Assembly: GCF_023652955.1 (NCBI RefSeq)
Contig: NZ_JAKLOY010000001.1
Location: 1,054,001-1,118,000 of the forward strand
DNA: 64,000 bases
Reading direction: 5' to 3'
Origin: Geomonas sp. Red32
GTDB taxonomy: Bacteria; Desulfobacterota; Desulfuromonadia; Geobacterales; Geobacteraceae
Shown here: positions 8,113 through 16,693 of the stretch, one piece after another
How positions within the stretch are numbered: position 1 is the first letter of the stretch
Layout of the letters: every line of letters starts with the position of its first letter
The notes under the pieces: generated by a model
Databases searched by the model: none
The model's input: the letters and a program-made list of their open reading frames with translations, nothing else
What the model was told of the DNA's origin: nothing
Position numbers and translations under genes: made by a program

Positions 8113-8233
8113 TGCATTTCCCCCATCCTCACCCCGACCCTCCCCCTTGAAGGGGAGGGAAGCTGGCCGGAGGGGATGAGTGGACAGATCTTTTTATCGC
8201 AGAGCAAAGAGAGAACGAGGAGAAAACGAGACG

Positions 8234-11200
8234 ATGCAGACCGGCACCCCCCGCTTCAAGACGATCATCCTCGCATTTACCGTAGGTTTGCTGTCTTTCG
8301 CCGGTCTCGCGGGCCCCGCCCGGGCCGCCGGCACTCCTTCCTGGGAGGAGCCTTTCTTTTCCCTGAGTGGCAAGAAGCTGGCCGCAGCAGCCAACGGAGC
8401 CACCAGGAAGGATAAGGGGAACATCTCGGTGCTCCTTGACGAAGGGAGCTATTCCTTCGACAGCCAGGGGCGCTGCACCACCCGTTTCCGCCTCGTCTAC
8501 CGGATCATGAACGAGACGGGACTCGAGCGCTGGTCCAACATCAGCTCCGGGTGGTCTCCCTGGCACCAGGAGCGCCCCGTCCTGCGGGCCCGCGTGGTGA
8601 CCCCGGACGGCGTCGAGCATCTCCTTTCCCCGCAGACCATCAGCGACGCTCCCGAGCGGGAAGATTCTCCCGACCTTTTCACCGACCGCCGGGTGGTGCG
8701 TGCTCCTCTGCCGGCGACCATGGTCGGTGCGGTCGTCGAAGAGGAGGTCACCACCACGGAGAAATCCCCTTACTTCGCCGCCGGCCAGGTCAACCGTTTC
8801 GTATTCGGCCGCAGCGTCATCACCCACAAGACCCGCCTCACCATCGAATTCCCCACCGGCCATCCCGTTAAGTACGTGCTACGCCTCCTCCCCGAGATGA
8901 AACCCGACCGGAGCGAGGAAAACGGCCGCACCCGTCTCGTCTTCGAGGCCGGAGCCCTGGAGGCCGACAAGCCGATCGAGACGGAGATGCCCGGCGACCT
9001 TCCCCGCTGGCCCGAGGTTGCCTTCACCACCGGGCGGAGCTGGGGGGAAGTCGCTACCGAGTACGGTAAAGTCGTCGACCGCCAGCTCGGCGGTTCCGAT
9101 CTCTCTCCCCTGGTGAGGAAGCTGACCGGCGACACCAACCGCCGCGAGATCATCGTGGAAAAACTGCTCGCCTACGTCCGCAACGATATCCGCTACTCCG
9201 GCATCGAGTTCGGCAGCGGCACCATCGTGCCCCGGCTGCCGGAAGCAACCCTCGAGCAGGGGTACGGCGACTGCAAGGACAAGGCGGCGCTCCTCGTCAA
9301 GATGCTGCAGTCGGCGGCGGTCCCCTCCTTCGTGGCGCTCATCCGGGCCGGTTCGGCGGATGACGTCGATCCCGCCCTTCCCGGCTTGGGGGCCTTCGAC
9401 CACGCCATCGTCTACATCCCGGGAAGCCCCTCGCTCTGGATAGATCCCACCAACCAGTTCAGCCCGGCAAGGGAGCTTCCGCTGGAGGACCAGGGACGCT
9501 GGGCCATGATCGCCGGGCCCGGTTTCCCTTCCCTGCTTGCCACCACCGAATCGAAGTCCAAGGACAACCGGGAGATGGAGACCAGGGAATTCTTCCTCTC
9601 GGAAGACGGACCCGCGCGGGTGATCGAGACCACCCAGGCCTACGGGGCGGTGGCCGCGAGCTACCGCGACGATTACAGCGCCTCCACCGAGCAGGTGCTC
9701 CGGAAGCAGATGGAAAAGTACGTAGGCGAGGCCTACCGGGCGTCGAAGCTGGACGATCTGAAGGTATCCGACCTGAAGGACCCCGCCCGCCCGGTGACTA
9801 TCCGCCTGGAGATGAAGCAGGCGGACCGCGGCTTCACCGACGACAAGACGGCTGCGGTCGCCATCTCCCCGTCGATCGTGACCACCCGCCTGCCGGGGGT
9901 GCTCATCGGCGAGGAGAAGGAAGGGCATCAGCGCCCCGATGAAGTCCGCGTTAACGACTTCCAGCTCCACGAGCCGCACATATGCGACATCAAATACCGG
10001 ATCGTCCCGCCTGCCGGGTACCGGGTGCAGAGCCTTCCCGATTCCGGCACGGTTCCGCTGGGGACCATGACCTTCTCCAAGGAGTTCACCCAAGAGGCCG
10101 ACGGCAGTGTCACCGGCCGCCTTCGTCTCGACACCGGAAAGCGCCGGATGACGGCGGCGGAATTCGAGGCCACCAAAAAGGCGGTCATGGATCTGCGCAG
10201 CGAGGACTCGCTCTACGTCCTCTTCGAACATACCGGCCAGGCGCTGATCGCTGCCGGGAAGGTGCGCGAGGCGCTGGCCGAATTCCGGCGGTTGATCAAG
10301 CTGCACCCCGAGGAGGCGCTCCACCACGCCCAGCTGGCCCACGCCCTGATCAAGCTCGGTATGGGGAGCGAGGCCCGTAAGGAAGCCGAGCGGGCGGTCG
10401 ATCTCGAGCCGGACTCCTACCTCGCCCACCGCACCCTCGCCTATGTTCTCCAGCACGACCTGGTCGGCAGGCTGCGCGGGAAAGGTTTCGACCGCCAGCG
10501 TGCCATCGCGGAGTACCGGAAGGCCAAAAAGCTCAACCCGTCCGATCTCCTGACGCGGGCCGACCTCGCCATCCTGCTGGAATTCGACGACAACGGGAGG
10601 CGCTACAGCCCGGACGGCGACCTCGGGGGAGCCATCAAGGAATACCAGGCGATCCGGAAGGAGTTGAAGAAAAAGGAATTCGACAGCAACCTCCTCGTCT
10701 GCCTTTTGAAAACGGCGCGCTGGAAGGAGCTGCGGGAGCTGACGCTGACCCTCGAGCCGTCGGAGTCCAACGAGACGCTCCTCATAGCGGCCACCGCCGT
10801 GGAGAAGGGGACTGCCGCCGCGCTGAAGGAGGCAAGGACCAGGATCAACAACGCTACGACCCGCCAGAGCTGCCTCGACGGGGCGGCCATCGAGCTGGCC
10901 AAGCACCGCCTGTACCGCGACGCGGCCCTCCTTCTCGACGAAGCGGCCAAGGGAAGCCCCAACGCCGCGACCCTCAAAAGAAAGAGCGCCGCGCTGAAAA
11001 AGGTGAAACTCTTCGATACCTCGCTTTCGGACGCCACGGGTCCCACCTCGGTCTTCAACGAGCTTTACGCCGTCGTCAGCGACCCCAAAACCGGAGCGGA
11101 CGGCATCCTCTCCCTCTTTTCGCAGGTTCCCTACGACGAGCTGAAGAAGGAAAGCGGCAAGGCGCTCGACGAACTGGTCAACACCTTCAGGGGGAAGGTC

Positions 11201-12367
11201 GGGGAGAATGCCGGCGGCAGCGAGCGCTACCTGGCGGAAGTCGCTGCGGCGGTGATGGATTACCGCCTCGAGGGGGACGACCGGAGCGGCTACCGGATCG
11301 ACGCGACCGGCCCCGGCGTTCCCGAGGAATCCCGGTTCCGTCTCTACGTGGTCAGGGAGAAGGGGAGGTACCGCATCCTCGCCGCCGAAGGGGAGCTCCC
11401 GATCCTGGCGCTGGAGAGTTTGGCCCGGCTGGAGCGCGGCGATGCCGACGGCGCCGCTATCGTGCTCGACTGGGCGCGGGACGAAATCTCCGCCGGCAGG
11501 GGGGACGATCCCCTCGGCGAGCATCCTTTCCGCCTGGTCTGGGGACGGGAAGGTTCGGCTCGCACCGATGCAGAAGCGATCCGGCTTGCCTCGGCGGTGC
11601 TCCTTTCCAAAGCACCCGGCAAGTGGGTGATCCCCTACCTCGTGTCCAAACGGAGTACGGCGAAGGGAGACACACTCAAGGCGATAGACGAGGCGCTGCT
11701 GGTAGCCTATGCGGTGAAGGAGAAGGACAAGGATCTCCTCGCTCTGAGCGACCGGCTGGCGGCAAGCTATCCCTCCTCGCGGGTGCCGTACTACTATGCC
11801 TCGCTGGCCGTCTATCACCAGCGCCGGTGGGACGATCTGCAAGCGAGGTCCACCCGGGAGCTACAGCGGGACCCGAAAAATAGTCTGGCCGTAAGCCACT
11901 TGGCCAGGTGCGCCTCCCGGCGTGGCGATTTCGACCTGAGCGCGAAGCTCTACCGGACGCTTGACGAGACCGGCCTGGCCAATTCCACCGATTACAACGA
12001 GCTCGCGTGGCTCGGGCTTTTCAGGAAGGGGGACCTTGCGGAAAGCGTGAAGTACGGCGAACGGGCGGTAACCCTGTCGGGGGGGAAGGTGAGGCCGCTT
12101 CTGCACACGCTGTCGTCGCTGTATGCCGAGACCGGCAAGCCGTCCGAAGCCCGGGAAACGATAGTCAAATCGATCGACAGCGATGACGACGAGCTCGGGC
12201 CGGGCGACTGGTACGTCTTCGGCCGGATAGCGGAGGAGTACGGCGAGATGGAAGAGGCCAAGGCCGACTACAAAAACGTCGTCGAGACCGACTCCGGCTC
12301 CATCATCGGCAACATCTCCTGCTACGTGCTGGCCCAGAAAAGGCTCGCCCAGATAGAGCGGCGGTAA
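8234..12367 (+). CDS. DUF3857 / transglutaminase / TPR protein, exported
   Basis: 1377 residues from the ATG at 8234 (MQTGTPRF), chosen over an earlier start because it leads directly into a signal peptide ending PARAAG. Residues ~60-230 are the DUF3857 beta domain. Next comes a transglutaminase-like core with a full triad: C347 (YGDCKD), H390 (FDHAIV) and D404 (WIDPTN). Residues ~650-800 and 1270-1370 carry TPR-like helical repeats (for example AEFRRLIKLHPEEALHHAQLAHALIKLG). The family is widespread and exported or membrane-facing, with unknown substrate. Its size is at the large end. An 8-bp hairpin sits at its stop codon. Confidence 0.85.
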   Translation: MQTGTPRFKTIILAFTVGLLSFAGLAGPARAAGTPSWEEPFFSLSGKKLAAAANGATRKDKGNISVLLDEGSYSFDSQGRCTTRFRLVYRIMNETGLERWSNISSGWSPWHQERPVLRARVVTPDGVEHLLSPQTISDAPEREDSPDLFTDRRVVRAPLPATMVGAVVEEEVTTTEKSPYFAAGQVNRFVFGRSVITHKTRLTIEFPTGHPVKYVLRLLPEMKPDRSEENGRTRLVFEAGALEADKPIETEMPGDLPRWPEVAFTTGRSWGEVATEYGKVVDRQLGGSDLSPLVRKLTGDTNRREIIVEKLLAYVRNDIRYSGIEFGSGTIVPRLPEATLEQGYGDCKDKAALLVKMLQSAAVPSFVALIRAGSADDVDPALPGLGAFDHAIVYIPGSPSLWIDPTNQFSPARELPLEDQGRWAMIAGPGFPSLLATTESKSKDNREMETREFFLSEDGPARVIETTQAYGAVAASYRDDYSASTEQVLRKQMEKYVGEAYRASKLDDLKVSDLKDPARPVTIRLEMKQADRGFTDDKTAAVAISPSIVTTRLPGVLIGEEKEGHQRPDEVRVNDFQLHEPHICDIKYRIVPPAGYRVQSLPDSGTVPLGTMTFSKEFTQEADGSVTGRLRLDTGKRRMTAAEFEATKKAVMDLRSEDSLYVLFEHTGQALIAAGKVREALAEFRRLIKLHPEEALHHAQLAHALIKLGMGSEARKEAERAVDLEPDSYLAHRTLAYVLQHDLVGRLRGKGFDRQRAIAEYRKAKKLNPSDLLTRADLAILLEFDDNGRRYSPDGDLGGAIKEYQAIRKELKKKEFDSNLLVCLLKTARWKELRELTLTLEPSESNETLLIAATAVEKGTAAALKEARTRINNATTRQSCLDGAAIELAKHRLYRDAALLLDEAAKGSPNAATLKRKSAALKKVKLFDTSLSDATGPTSVFNELYAVVSDPKTGADGILSLFSQVPYDELKKESGKALDELVNTFRGKVGENAGGSERYLAEVAAAVMDYRLEGDDRSGYRIDATGPGVPEESRFRLYVVREKGRYRILAAEGELPILALESLARLERGDADGAAIVLDWARDEISAGRGDDPLGEHPFRLVWGREGSARTDAEAIRLASAVLLSKAPGKWVIPYLVSKRSTAKGDTLKAIDEALLVAYAVKEKDKDLLALSDRLAASYPSSRVPYYYASLAVYHQRRWDDLQARSTRELQRDPKNSLAVSHLARCASRRGDFDLSAKLYRTLDETGLANSTDYNELAWLGLFRKGDLAESVKYGERAVTLSGGKVRPLLHTLSSLYAETGKPSEARETIVKSIDSDDDELGPGDWYVFGRIAEEYGEMEEAKADYKNVVETDSGSIIGNISCYVLAQKRLAQIERR

Positions 12368-12388
12368 ATCCGGCAGGGAACCGGATTT
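12366..12388. terminator. Hairpin at the stop of the DUF3857 gene
   Basis: AAATCCGG (12366-12373) and CCGGATTT (12381-12388) pair perfectly around a 7-base loop, starting inside the stop codon. There is no T run, so termination is only a possibility. Confidence 0.4.
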
Positions 12389-12545
12389 CCCATCATGCAG
12401 CATGGCGCCGGTTTCTCTTTCCCTAGCGACGATCACTCTGGCTATTTTCCAGAATTTTGGCTAATTTGCGGAGGAGCCCCGGCGGCCCGGAAGGCGGCCG
12501 GCAAAATGGCGGGGAGATCGTTACCGGTCGGATCAGGAGAAGGCG

Positions 12546-12746
12546 TTGGCGAAGAACGAGGAAACACCGAAGAAACATCCCTGCCCCGACTGCAAATTCT
12601 GCCAGTGGTGCTCGGATGACCGCTGCAGGATCTGCCTCCCCCGGAAGGGGTGCGCGAGAAAGCTCTCCCTGGCGGAGCAGATCGAGCTCTACGAGAGGCT
12701 CAACTCCGAAAAGAATAAACAGCAAACGGAACCGGGAGAGGAGTAG
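12546..12746 (+). CDS. Small Cys-rich protein
   Basis: 66 residues, apparently starting at TTG (12546) because GGAGAAGG precedes it and no ATG is available. The core holds seven cysteines within residues 13-36 (CPDCKFCQWC ... CRIC ... GC), followed by a charged helix. This looks like a small metal-binding protein with two CxxC pairs. It ends 4 bases before the DUF429 gene, so they form an operon. No function is known. Confidence 0.65.
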   Translation: MAKNEETPKKHPCPDCKFCQWCSDDRCRICLPRKGCARKLSLAEQIELYERLNSEKNKQQTEPGEE

Positions 12747-12750
12747 CGGT

Positions 12751-13482
12751 ATGTGCAAGCATTGCGGGAATCCGGGGACGGTGCATCGCGTCCCGACCAT
12801 GGTCGCGGGGGTGGACGGCTGCGGCGCGAAGTGGCTGGCGATCGCGCAGGAGCCGGGGAGGCGCCGGTACCTGGCGAAGGTGCTTCGCTCGGAGGAGCTC
12901 GCGGCCCAGAGCTGGGACCTGATCGCCATCGACATCCCGATCGGCCTGCCGGATCGCGGCAGGCGGGAAGCCGACTGCGAAGCCCGCCGGTTCATCAAGC
13001 CCCGCGGCAGCAGCGTCTTTCCGGCCCCGATCCGCCCCGCCCTGGCGGCCTCCTCGTGGCAGGAGGGGTGCGATATCACCGAAGCGGTGGACGGCCGCCG
13101 CATCTCCCAGCAGACCTTCGGGATCCTCCCCAAGATCCGCGACATCGACGGCTTCGTCAGGTCCACCAATCTGCGGGACCGGATTTTCGAGGTACACCCC
13201 GAGGTATCTTTCGCCGTATGGAACCGGGGACCGATGCAGTCCGCCAAGCGCGATCCCCAGGGGCACCAGGACCGGCGGGCCCTGATCGCGCGCCACTTCG
13301 GGGAGGACGCTTTCGAAAGTGTCGAAGCCCAGGTCCGGGGGGAGAGGGTAGCTCCCGACGACATCGCCGATGCCTTCGCGGCCCTGTGGTCCGCCAACCG
13401 GATCCTCATCGGGGCCGCCGCGCGCTTTCCCGCGGATCCGGCCCTCGACTCCCACGGGCTTCCCATGCACATCTGGTACTAG
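12751..13482 (+). CDS. DUF429 domain protein
   Basis: 243 residues; GGGAGAGGAG precedes the ATG at 12751. A short CxxC head (MCKHCG) is followed at residue ~17 by VAGVDGCGAKWLAI, the usual start of DUF429 proteins, which have a ribonuclease-H/actin-like fold with acidic metal ligands (GVDG; AIDIPIGL; DDIADAFAALW). A nuclease-like activity is inferred from the fold only. The extra CxxC head and the Cys-rich neighbour suggest metal binding. Co-transcribed with 12546-12746. Confidence 0.85.
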   Translation: MCKHCGNPGTVHRVPTMVAGVDGCGAKWLAIAQEPGRRRYLAKVLRSEELAAQSWDLIAIDIPIGLPDRGRREADCEARRFIKPRGSSVFPAPIRPALAASSWQEGCDITEAVDGRRISQQTFGILPKIRDIDGFVRSTNLRDRIFEVHPEVSFAVWNRGPMQSAKRDPQGHQDRRALIARHFGEDAFESVEAQVRGERVAPDDIADAFAALWSANRILIGAAARFPADPALDSHGLPMHIWY

Positions 13483-13538
13483 TTGAAAGAGGACGCTGCG
13501 GCCAGCCGGTAAGGGTTGGGTGAGACACTTGCTATTGT

Positions 13539-15248
13539 ATGGGGGGAAGCTTGGCGGATGAGGGATTGAGGCTCCTTTTCAGGGGCGAGATCGCGGTGGG
13601 AGCCGAGCCGCTGCGGGTCCGGGAGGAACTGGCCCGCCTGCTCAAGCTGGACTCCGATAAGGTGAAGTTCCTGTTCGATGGCCGGACCACGGTCATCAAG
13701 AGCAACCTCACCCGCGAGGACGCCGAAAAGTACCGCCGGATGTTCGATGCGACCGGCGCCGTCTCCATTGTCGAAGAGCCCGGGATGCCGGCTCCCCTCT
13801 ACCCCCTTCCGCCGGAAACCTCACCCCCTCACGCTGCCGCCTCCACCGCTTACGCCGCTGTCTCAGCCCAACATGCAATAGACTCCGCCCCTCACGAAAC
13901 AGCCTCTGCCCCCGACGCCGCTGTCTCCACGCCTCACGATACAGCCTCTACCCCCCTCGCCTCCGCCCCGAAAGAAGCGGTCTTGCTTGCTCCCCCGCCG
14001 GGCTCCCTTCTCCGCGAGCATTCGCCTGGGCCACTTTCCGGCACGTCGCCGCTCCCGGCCAACCGTTCCAATACCGCCATCCCGGGGACACCGTCCTACG
14101 GGTTCTTCTCGATGCTGATCCTGCTGCTGGGGGGAGGACTTCTCTGCTTCGGCCTCTTCAAACTCTTCGACACCGTCAAATTTGCCACCGCCTCGGCGAG
14201 CGCCACGGGAACCATCACCGGCTTCAGCGCGAGCAGGGGAAGCGGCACGAAAGCCTCGACCACCTTCGCACCGGAGGTTGCCTTCCGCGCCCCGAGCGGC
14301 AGGTTGATCAGGTTCCGGTCGCAGCTCAGCACCAACCGGATCACCAACAAGACCGGCGAGCGGGTCCCGGTCAAGTACGACCCGGGGAATCCGCATCACG
14401 CCGAGATCGACAGTTTCCTCCCGATGTGGGGGCTCCCGATCATCCTGCTGGCGATCGGGATCGCCTTCACGTGGGGGGGGAGCACCATGGTGGTGCGGCA
14501 ACGGAGGGCGAGGCAGCCGATCTTCGGAGGGGGGAAGCTGGAAACGATGGCCTGCCCCCGCTGCGGTTTTTCGCAGCCGGCGACCAGGCTCTGCAGGGTC
14601 TGCAGGATCGACATCCCGCACTACCAGGAGGCCATCAGGCGGGCGGGCGGCTTTCCGGGCAATCTCACCGGCAAGCAGCGGGTGGTGTTCGCGCTCGTGC
14701 TGCTCGTGGTGGTGTATTTCGCCTTGGGAAGCTGTGCAAGCAAGTGGAAGGAATTTTCCTCCACGGCGTCCGGCGGCATCGTGCCGTACACCTGGAGCGA
14801 CAGCTTTCATCACTACGAGATCACGGTCCCGGTGGATTGGCAGGCGCAATCGACGGCCAACGTGGCTGGCGCCTTTCCCATCCTCCAGTCGGAGCCGGCC
14901 CCCATGTACCAGTTGGTGATCACCTCGAAGGCCAACCCGGCCACGGTAATCGCACTCGGGGTTTCGGCGATCCCGGCGGAACGGATCGTGACCGGCGGTT
15001 GGGAGGGGATCGGCGCGGAGGCTATCGGCAACCAGAAAAAGGTCGTGGCCGACGTCGTCCAGCACAACGGGCTAACCCTGCACCGGTTCGGCTACGAGAC
15101 GCCGCTGGGTTACCGCGAAGACGCCTATTTCCAGGCGGAGAATCACATCATCCTGGTCCGCTTCGCCGTCCCGAACAGCACCGGGAACATCGAGGCGGAG
15201 ATCTCCCGCGCGCGAGGCGCGGTGATGACGAACCTCACCGGCACCTAA
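13539..15248 (+). CDS. Membrane protein with DUF3592-like core and zinc ribbon
   Basis: 569 residues. Residues 1-85 are soluble; 90-170 form a low-complexity linker rich in Ala, Ser, Pro, Thr and His. A membrane helix (SMLILLLGGGLLCFGLFKL) precedes a DUF3592-like beta segment (PEVAFRAPSGRLIRF; VPVKYDPGNPHHAEI), another helix, a four-cysteine zinc ribbon (CPRCGFSQPATRLCRVC), a third helix, and a C-terminal extracytoplasmic domain of ~150 residues. The start may be the ATG at 13539 or the TTG at 13551, which has GGGGGGAAG directly before it. Function unknown. Confidence 0.7.
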   Translation: MGGSLADEGLRLLFRGEIAVGAEPLRVREELARLLKLDSDKVKFLFDGRTTVIKSNLTREDAEKYRRMFDATGAVSIVEEPGMPAPLYPLPPETSPPHAAASTAYAAVSAQHAIDSAPHETASAPDAAVSTPHDTASTPLASAPKEAVLLAPPPGSLLREHSPGPLSGTSPLPANRSNTAIPGTPSYGFFSMLILLLGGGLLCFGLFKLFDTVKFATASASATGTITGFSASRGSGTKASTTFAPEVAFRAPSGRLIRFRSQLSTNRITNKTGERVPVKYDPGNPHHAEIDSFLPMWGLPIILLAIGIAFTWGGSTMVVRQRRARQPIFGGGKLETMACPRCGFSQPATRLCRVCRIDIPHYQEAIRRAGGFPGNLTGKQRVVFALVLLVVVYFALGSCASKWKEFSSTASGGIVPYTWSDSFHHYEITVPVDWQAQSTANVAGAFPILQSEPAPMYQLVITSKANPATVIALGVSAIPAERIVTGGWEGIGAEAIGNQKKVVADVVQHNGLTLHRFGYETPLGYREDAYFQAENHIILVRFAVPNSTGNIEAEISRARGAVMTNLTGT

Positions 15249-15253
15249 GGGGA

Positions 15254-15282
15254 GGGGATCACAAGTGGCCGCAGTGATCCCC
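15254..15282. terminator. Stem-loop after the DUF3592-like gene
   Basis: GGGGATCAC (15254-15262) pairs perfectly with GTGATCCCC (15274-15282) across an 11-base loop, just after the stop at 15248. There is no clear T run. Confidence 0.5.
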
Positions 15283-15387
15283 TCGGCCTTCAGATGAGAT
15301 GTAGAGGAAGGGGAGGGTGGCCGAAGGCCGGGTGAGGGTGGTTTTGGCAGGTGAAAGTCAGGTGCTGGCCGTTAACATGCGGGGAGA

Positions 15388-15567
15388 TCAGGCGTAGACG
15401 GAGAAACCACCCTGTTGCGGGCTGGTCGGGGCGACCTGCTGGGCGATCATGTTGACCATCTGCATCTGGGCGTCGGCGGCTTTCTTCACCATCGACATGC
15501 TGGCGGCCTGCTGGGTCATGGCGAGCTGGTTCGCTACGCCTATCGCTGCTATCTGAGATACATCCAT
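15388..15567 (-). CDS. YjfB-like putative motility protein
   Basis: 59 residues from the ATG at 15567 (MDVSQIAAIG), which follows GGAGGATCC. The sequence is an amphipathic helix pair rich in Ala, Gln and Met (MSMVKKAADAQMQMVNMIAQQ), matching the short YjfB motility family, whose genes are associated with flagellar regulons in other bacteria. No flagellar gene is adjacent; the flagellin gene lies at 58 kb. Role unproven. Confidence 0.75.
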   Translation of the reverse strand: MDVSQIAAIGVANQLAMTQQAASMSMVKKAADAQMQMVNMIAQQVAPTSPQQGGFSVYA

Positions 15568-15644
15568 GGTTGGATCCTCCATTACTACATGGTATCGGCA
15601 GGATCGGGGATAGCTTTAGCGGAGTGTGGTGGCAAGGCCCAGTT

Positions 15645-15695
15645 TGGCTAAAATCCCCCCTGTCCCCCCTTGGACAAGGGGGAGACCTTGGGATG
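15645..15695. repeat. Dispersed GC-rich repeat, family B
   Basis: Family B reads AAATCCCCCCTGTCCCCCCTT followed by a short loop and AAGGGGG-type sequence. Further copies lie at 21790-21925, 26576-26645, 37588-37626, 42055-42145 and 49625-49650. All are intergenic. Confidence 0.75.
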
Positions 15696-15733
15696 CTGGG
15701 GTGGTGGGTGAAAAACTTCGATAGGAGGGGACG

Positions 15734-16246
15734 ATGACGGTGAAGAATGGGTGGACCGGGAGGTTTTTCGAGGATTTCGAGGTGGGGGACATTTACCGCC
15801 ATCCGTTGGGGAGGACGGTGACCCAGACGGACAACATCTGGTTCACGCTGCTGACCCAGAACACGGCTCCCATCCACTTTGACGAGTACTACGCAAGCCA
15901 GACAGAATGGAAGAAGCCGCTGGTCGATTCCACCTTCACGGTGGCGCTGGTGACCGGGCAGAGCGTCACCGACATCTCCCAGAACGTATTCGCCAACCTC
16001 GGATGGGACGAAATCCGGCTCCCGGCGCCGGTCTTCGAGGGGGACACCATCTACTCCCAATCGGAGGTCCTCGAGAAACGGGAGTCGAAATCCCGCCCCA
16101 ACATCGGGATCCTCACCGTGAAGACCATCGGCTTCAACCAGGAGGGCACCGTGGTGATCACCTTCAAGCGCACCCTCATGGTCTTCAAGCAGGGCTTCGG
16201 CCCGACCATCGCGCAACCCAAGCTGGAAACTCCGGGCCCCCAGTGA
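15734..16246 (+). CDS. MaoC family dehydratase
   Basis: 170 residues; AGGAGGGGACG precedes the ATG. A hotdog fold with the hydratase-2 motif region: FFEDFEVGDIYRHPLGRTV, then NTAPIHFDEYYA (Asp/His catalytic region) and ITFKRTLMVFKQ near the end. Length and pattern resemble MaoC-type enoyl-CoA hydratases acting on short branched or dicarboxylic acyl-CoAs (mesaconyl/itaconyl type); the substrate is not determined. Monocistronic, with a rho-independent terminator ~100 bases downstream. Confidence 0.88.
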   Translation: MTVKNGWTGRFFEDFEVGDIYRHPLGRTVTQTDNIWFTLLTQNTAPIHFDEYYASQTEWKKPLVDSTFTVALVTGQSVTDISQNVFANLGWDEIRLPAPVFEGDTIYSQSEVLEKRESKSRPNIGILTVKTIGFNQEGTVVITFKRTLMVFKQGFGPTIAQPKLETPGPQ

Positions 16247-16348
16247 ACCCTGGCCGGTATCCTGCGTACGCGCGAACGATCAGGCGGAGATGGGCGTGAA
16301 CCGGTTAAGAGTTAAAAAGTGCCGAAAAATAACAGTATAGGCAGAATG

Positions 16349-16375
16349 GGGCGATCCGTCACGGGCGCCCTTTTT
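16349..16375 (+). terminator. Rho-independent terminator of the MaoC gene
   Basis: GGGCG-AT-CCG pairs with CGG-G-CGCCC and is followed directly by TTTTT (16371-16375). Confidence 0.75.
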
Positions 16376-16472
16376 CTATTTCGCAGAAAGGATTTTGGTG
16401 TAGCAGAAATAATATTAGTATTTATTAACAGATTGATGTTTCCCAGAATCTATCTGGAGACGCCGCACAGAC

Positions 16473-16503
16473 CGTAAAAAAATTCACTGTGAATTATTTT
16501 ACG
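16473..16503. promoter_or_regulatory. 31-bp near-perfect inverted repeat, likely activator site
   Basis: CGTAAAA-n-AATTCAC, a central T at 16488, then GTGAATT-n-TTTTACG. A diverged copy of one arm, GTAAAAATTCTCAC, lies at 16558-16571 and TTCGCAGTGAA at 16537-16547. The distance (~125-155 bp) to the sigma54-like promoter at 16627 is typical for an enhancer-binding protein site. The rest of 16376-16626 is AT-rich and holds no gene. Confidence 0.55.
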
Positions 16504-16626
16504 ATCAAAGGTAAACCATCGTATTTTATAACAAAGTTCGCAGTGAAAGAGAGTGCTGTAAAAATTCTCACACTGGAGAAGCAGAGCGGCCGGTTGCGAT
16601 TAGCCGGAAAAACGGTGACTTAGCCT

Positions 16627-16643
16627 CTGGCACGACTATTGTA
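16627..16643 (+). promoter_or_regulatory. Sigma54-like promoter
   Basis: CTGGCACGACTATTGTA matches the -24/-12 consensus (TGGCACG-N4-TTGCA) except T for C in the -12 GC. It lies about 50 bases upstream of the GTG start at 16694. Confidence 0.6.
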
Positions 16644-16693
16644 AATAACAGCCGTCCTTTTTTTATCCCCTATCACCCATTTTGGAGAGCGCC

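Noticed and set aside
8879-11842. 987-codon open frame on the minus strand opposite the DUF3857 gene
   Set aside because: It is a frame opposite a strongly supported gene in GC-rich DNA; the translation is low-complexity (Gly, Arg, Val, Glu) with no domain.
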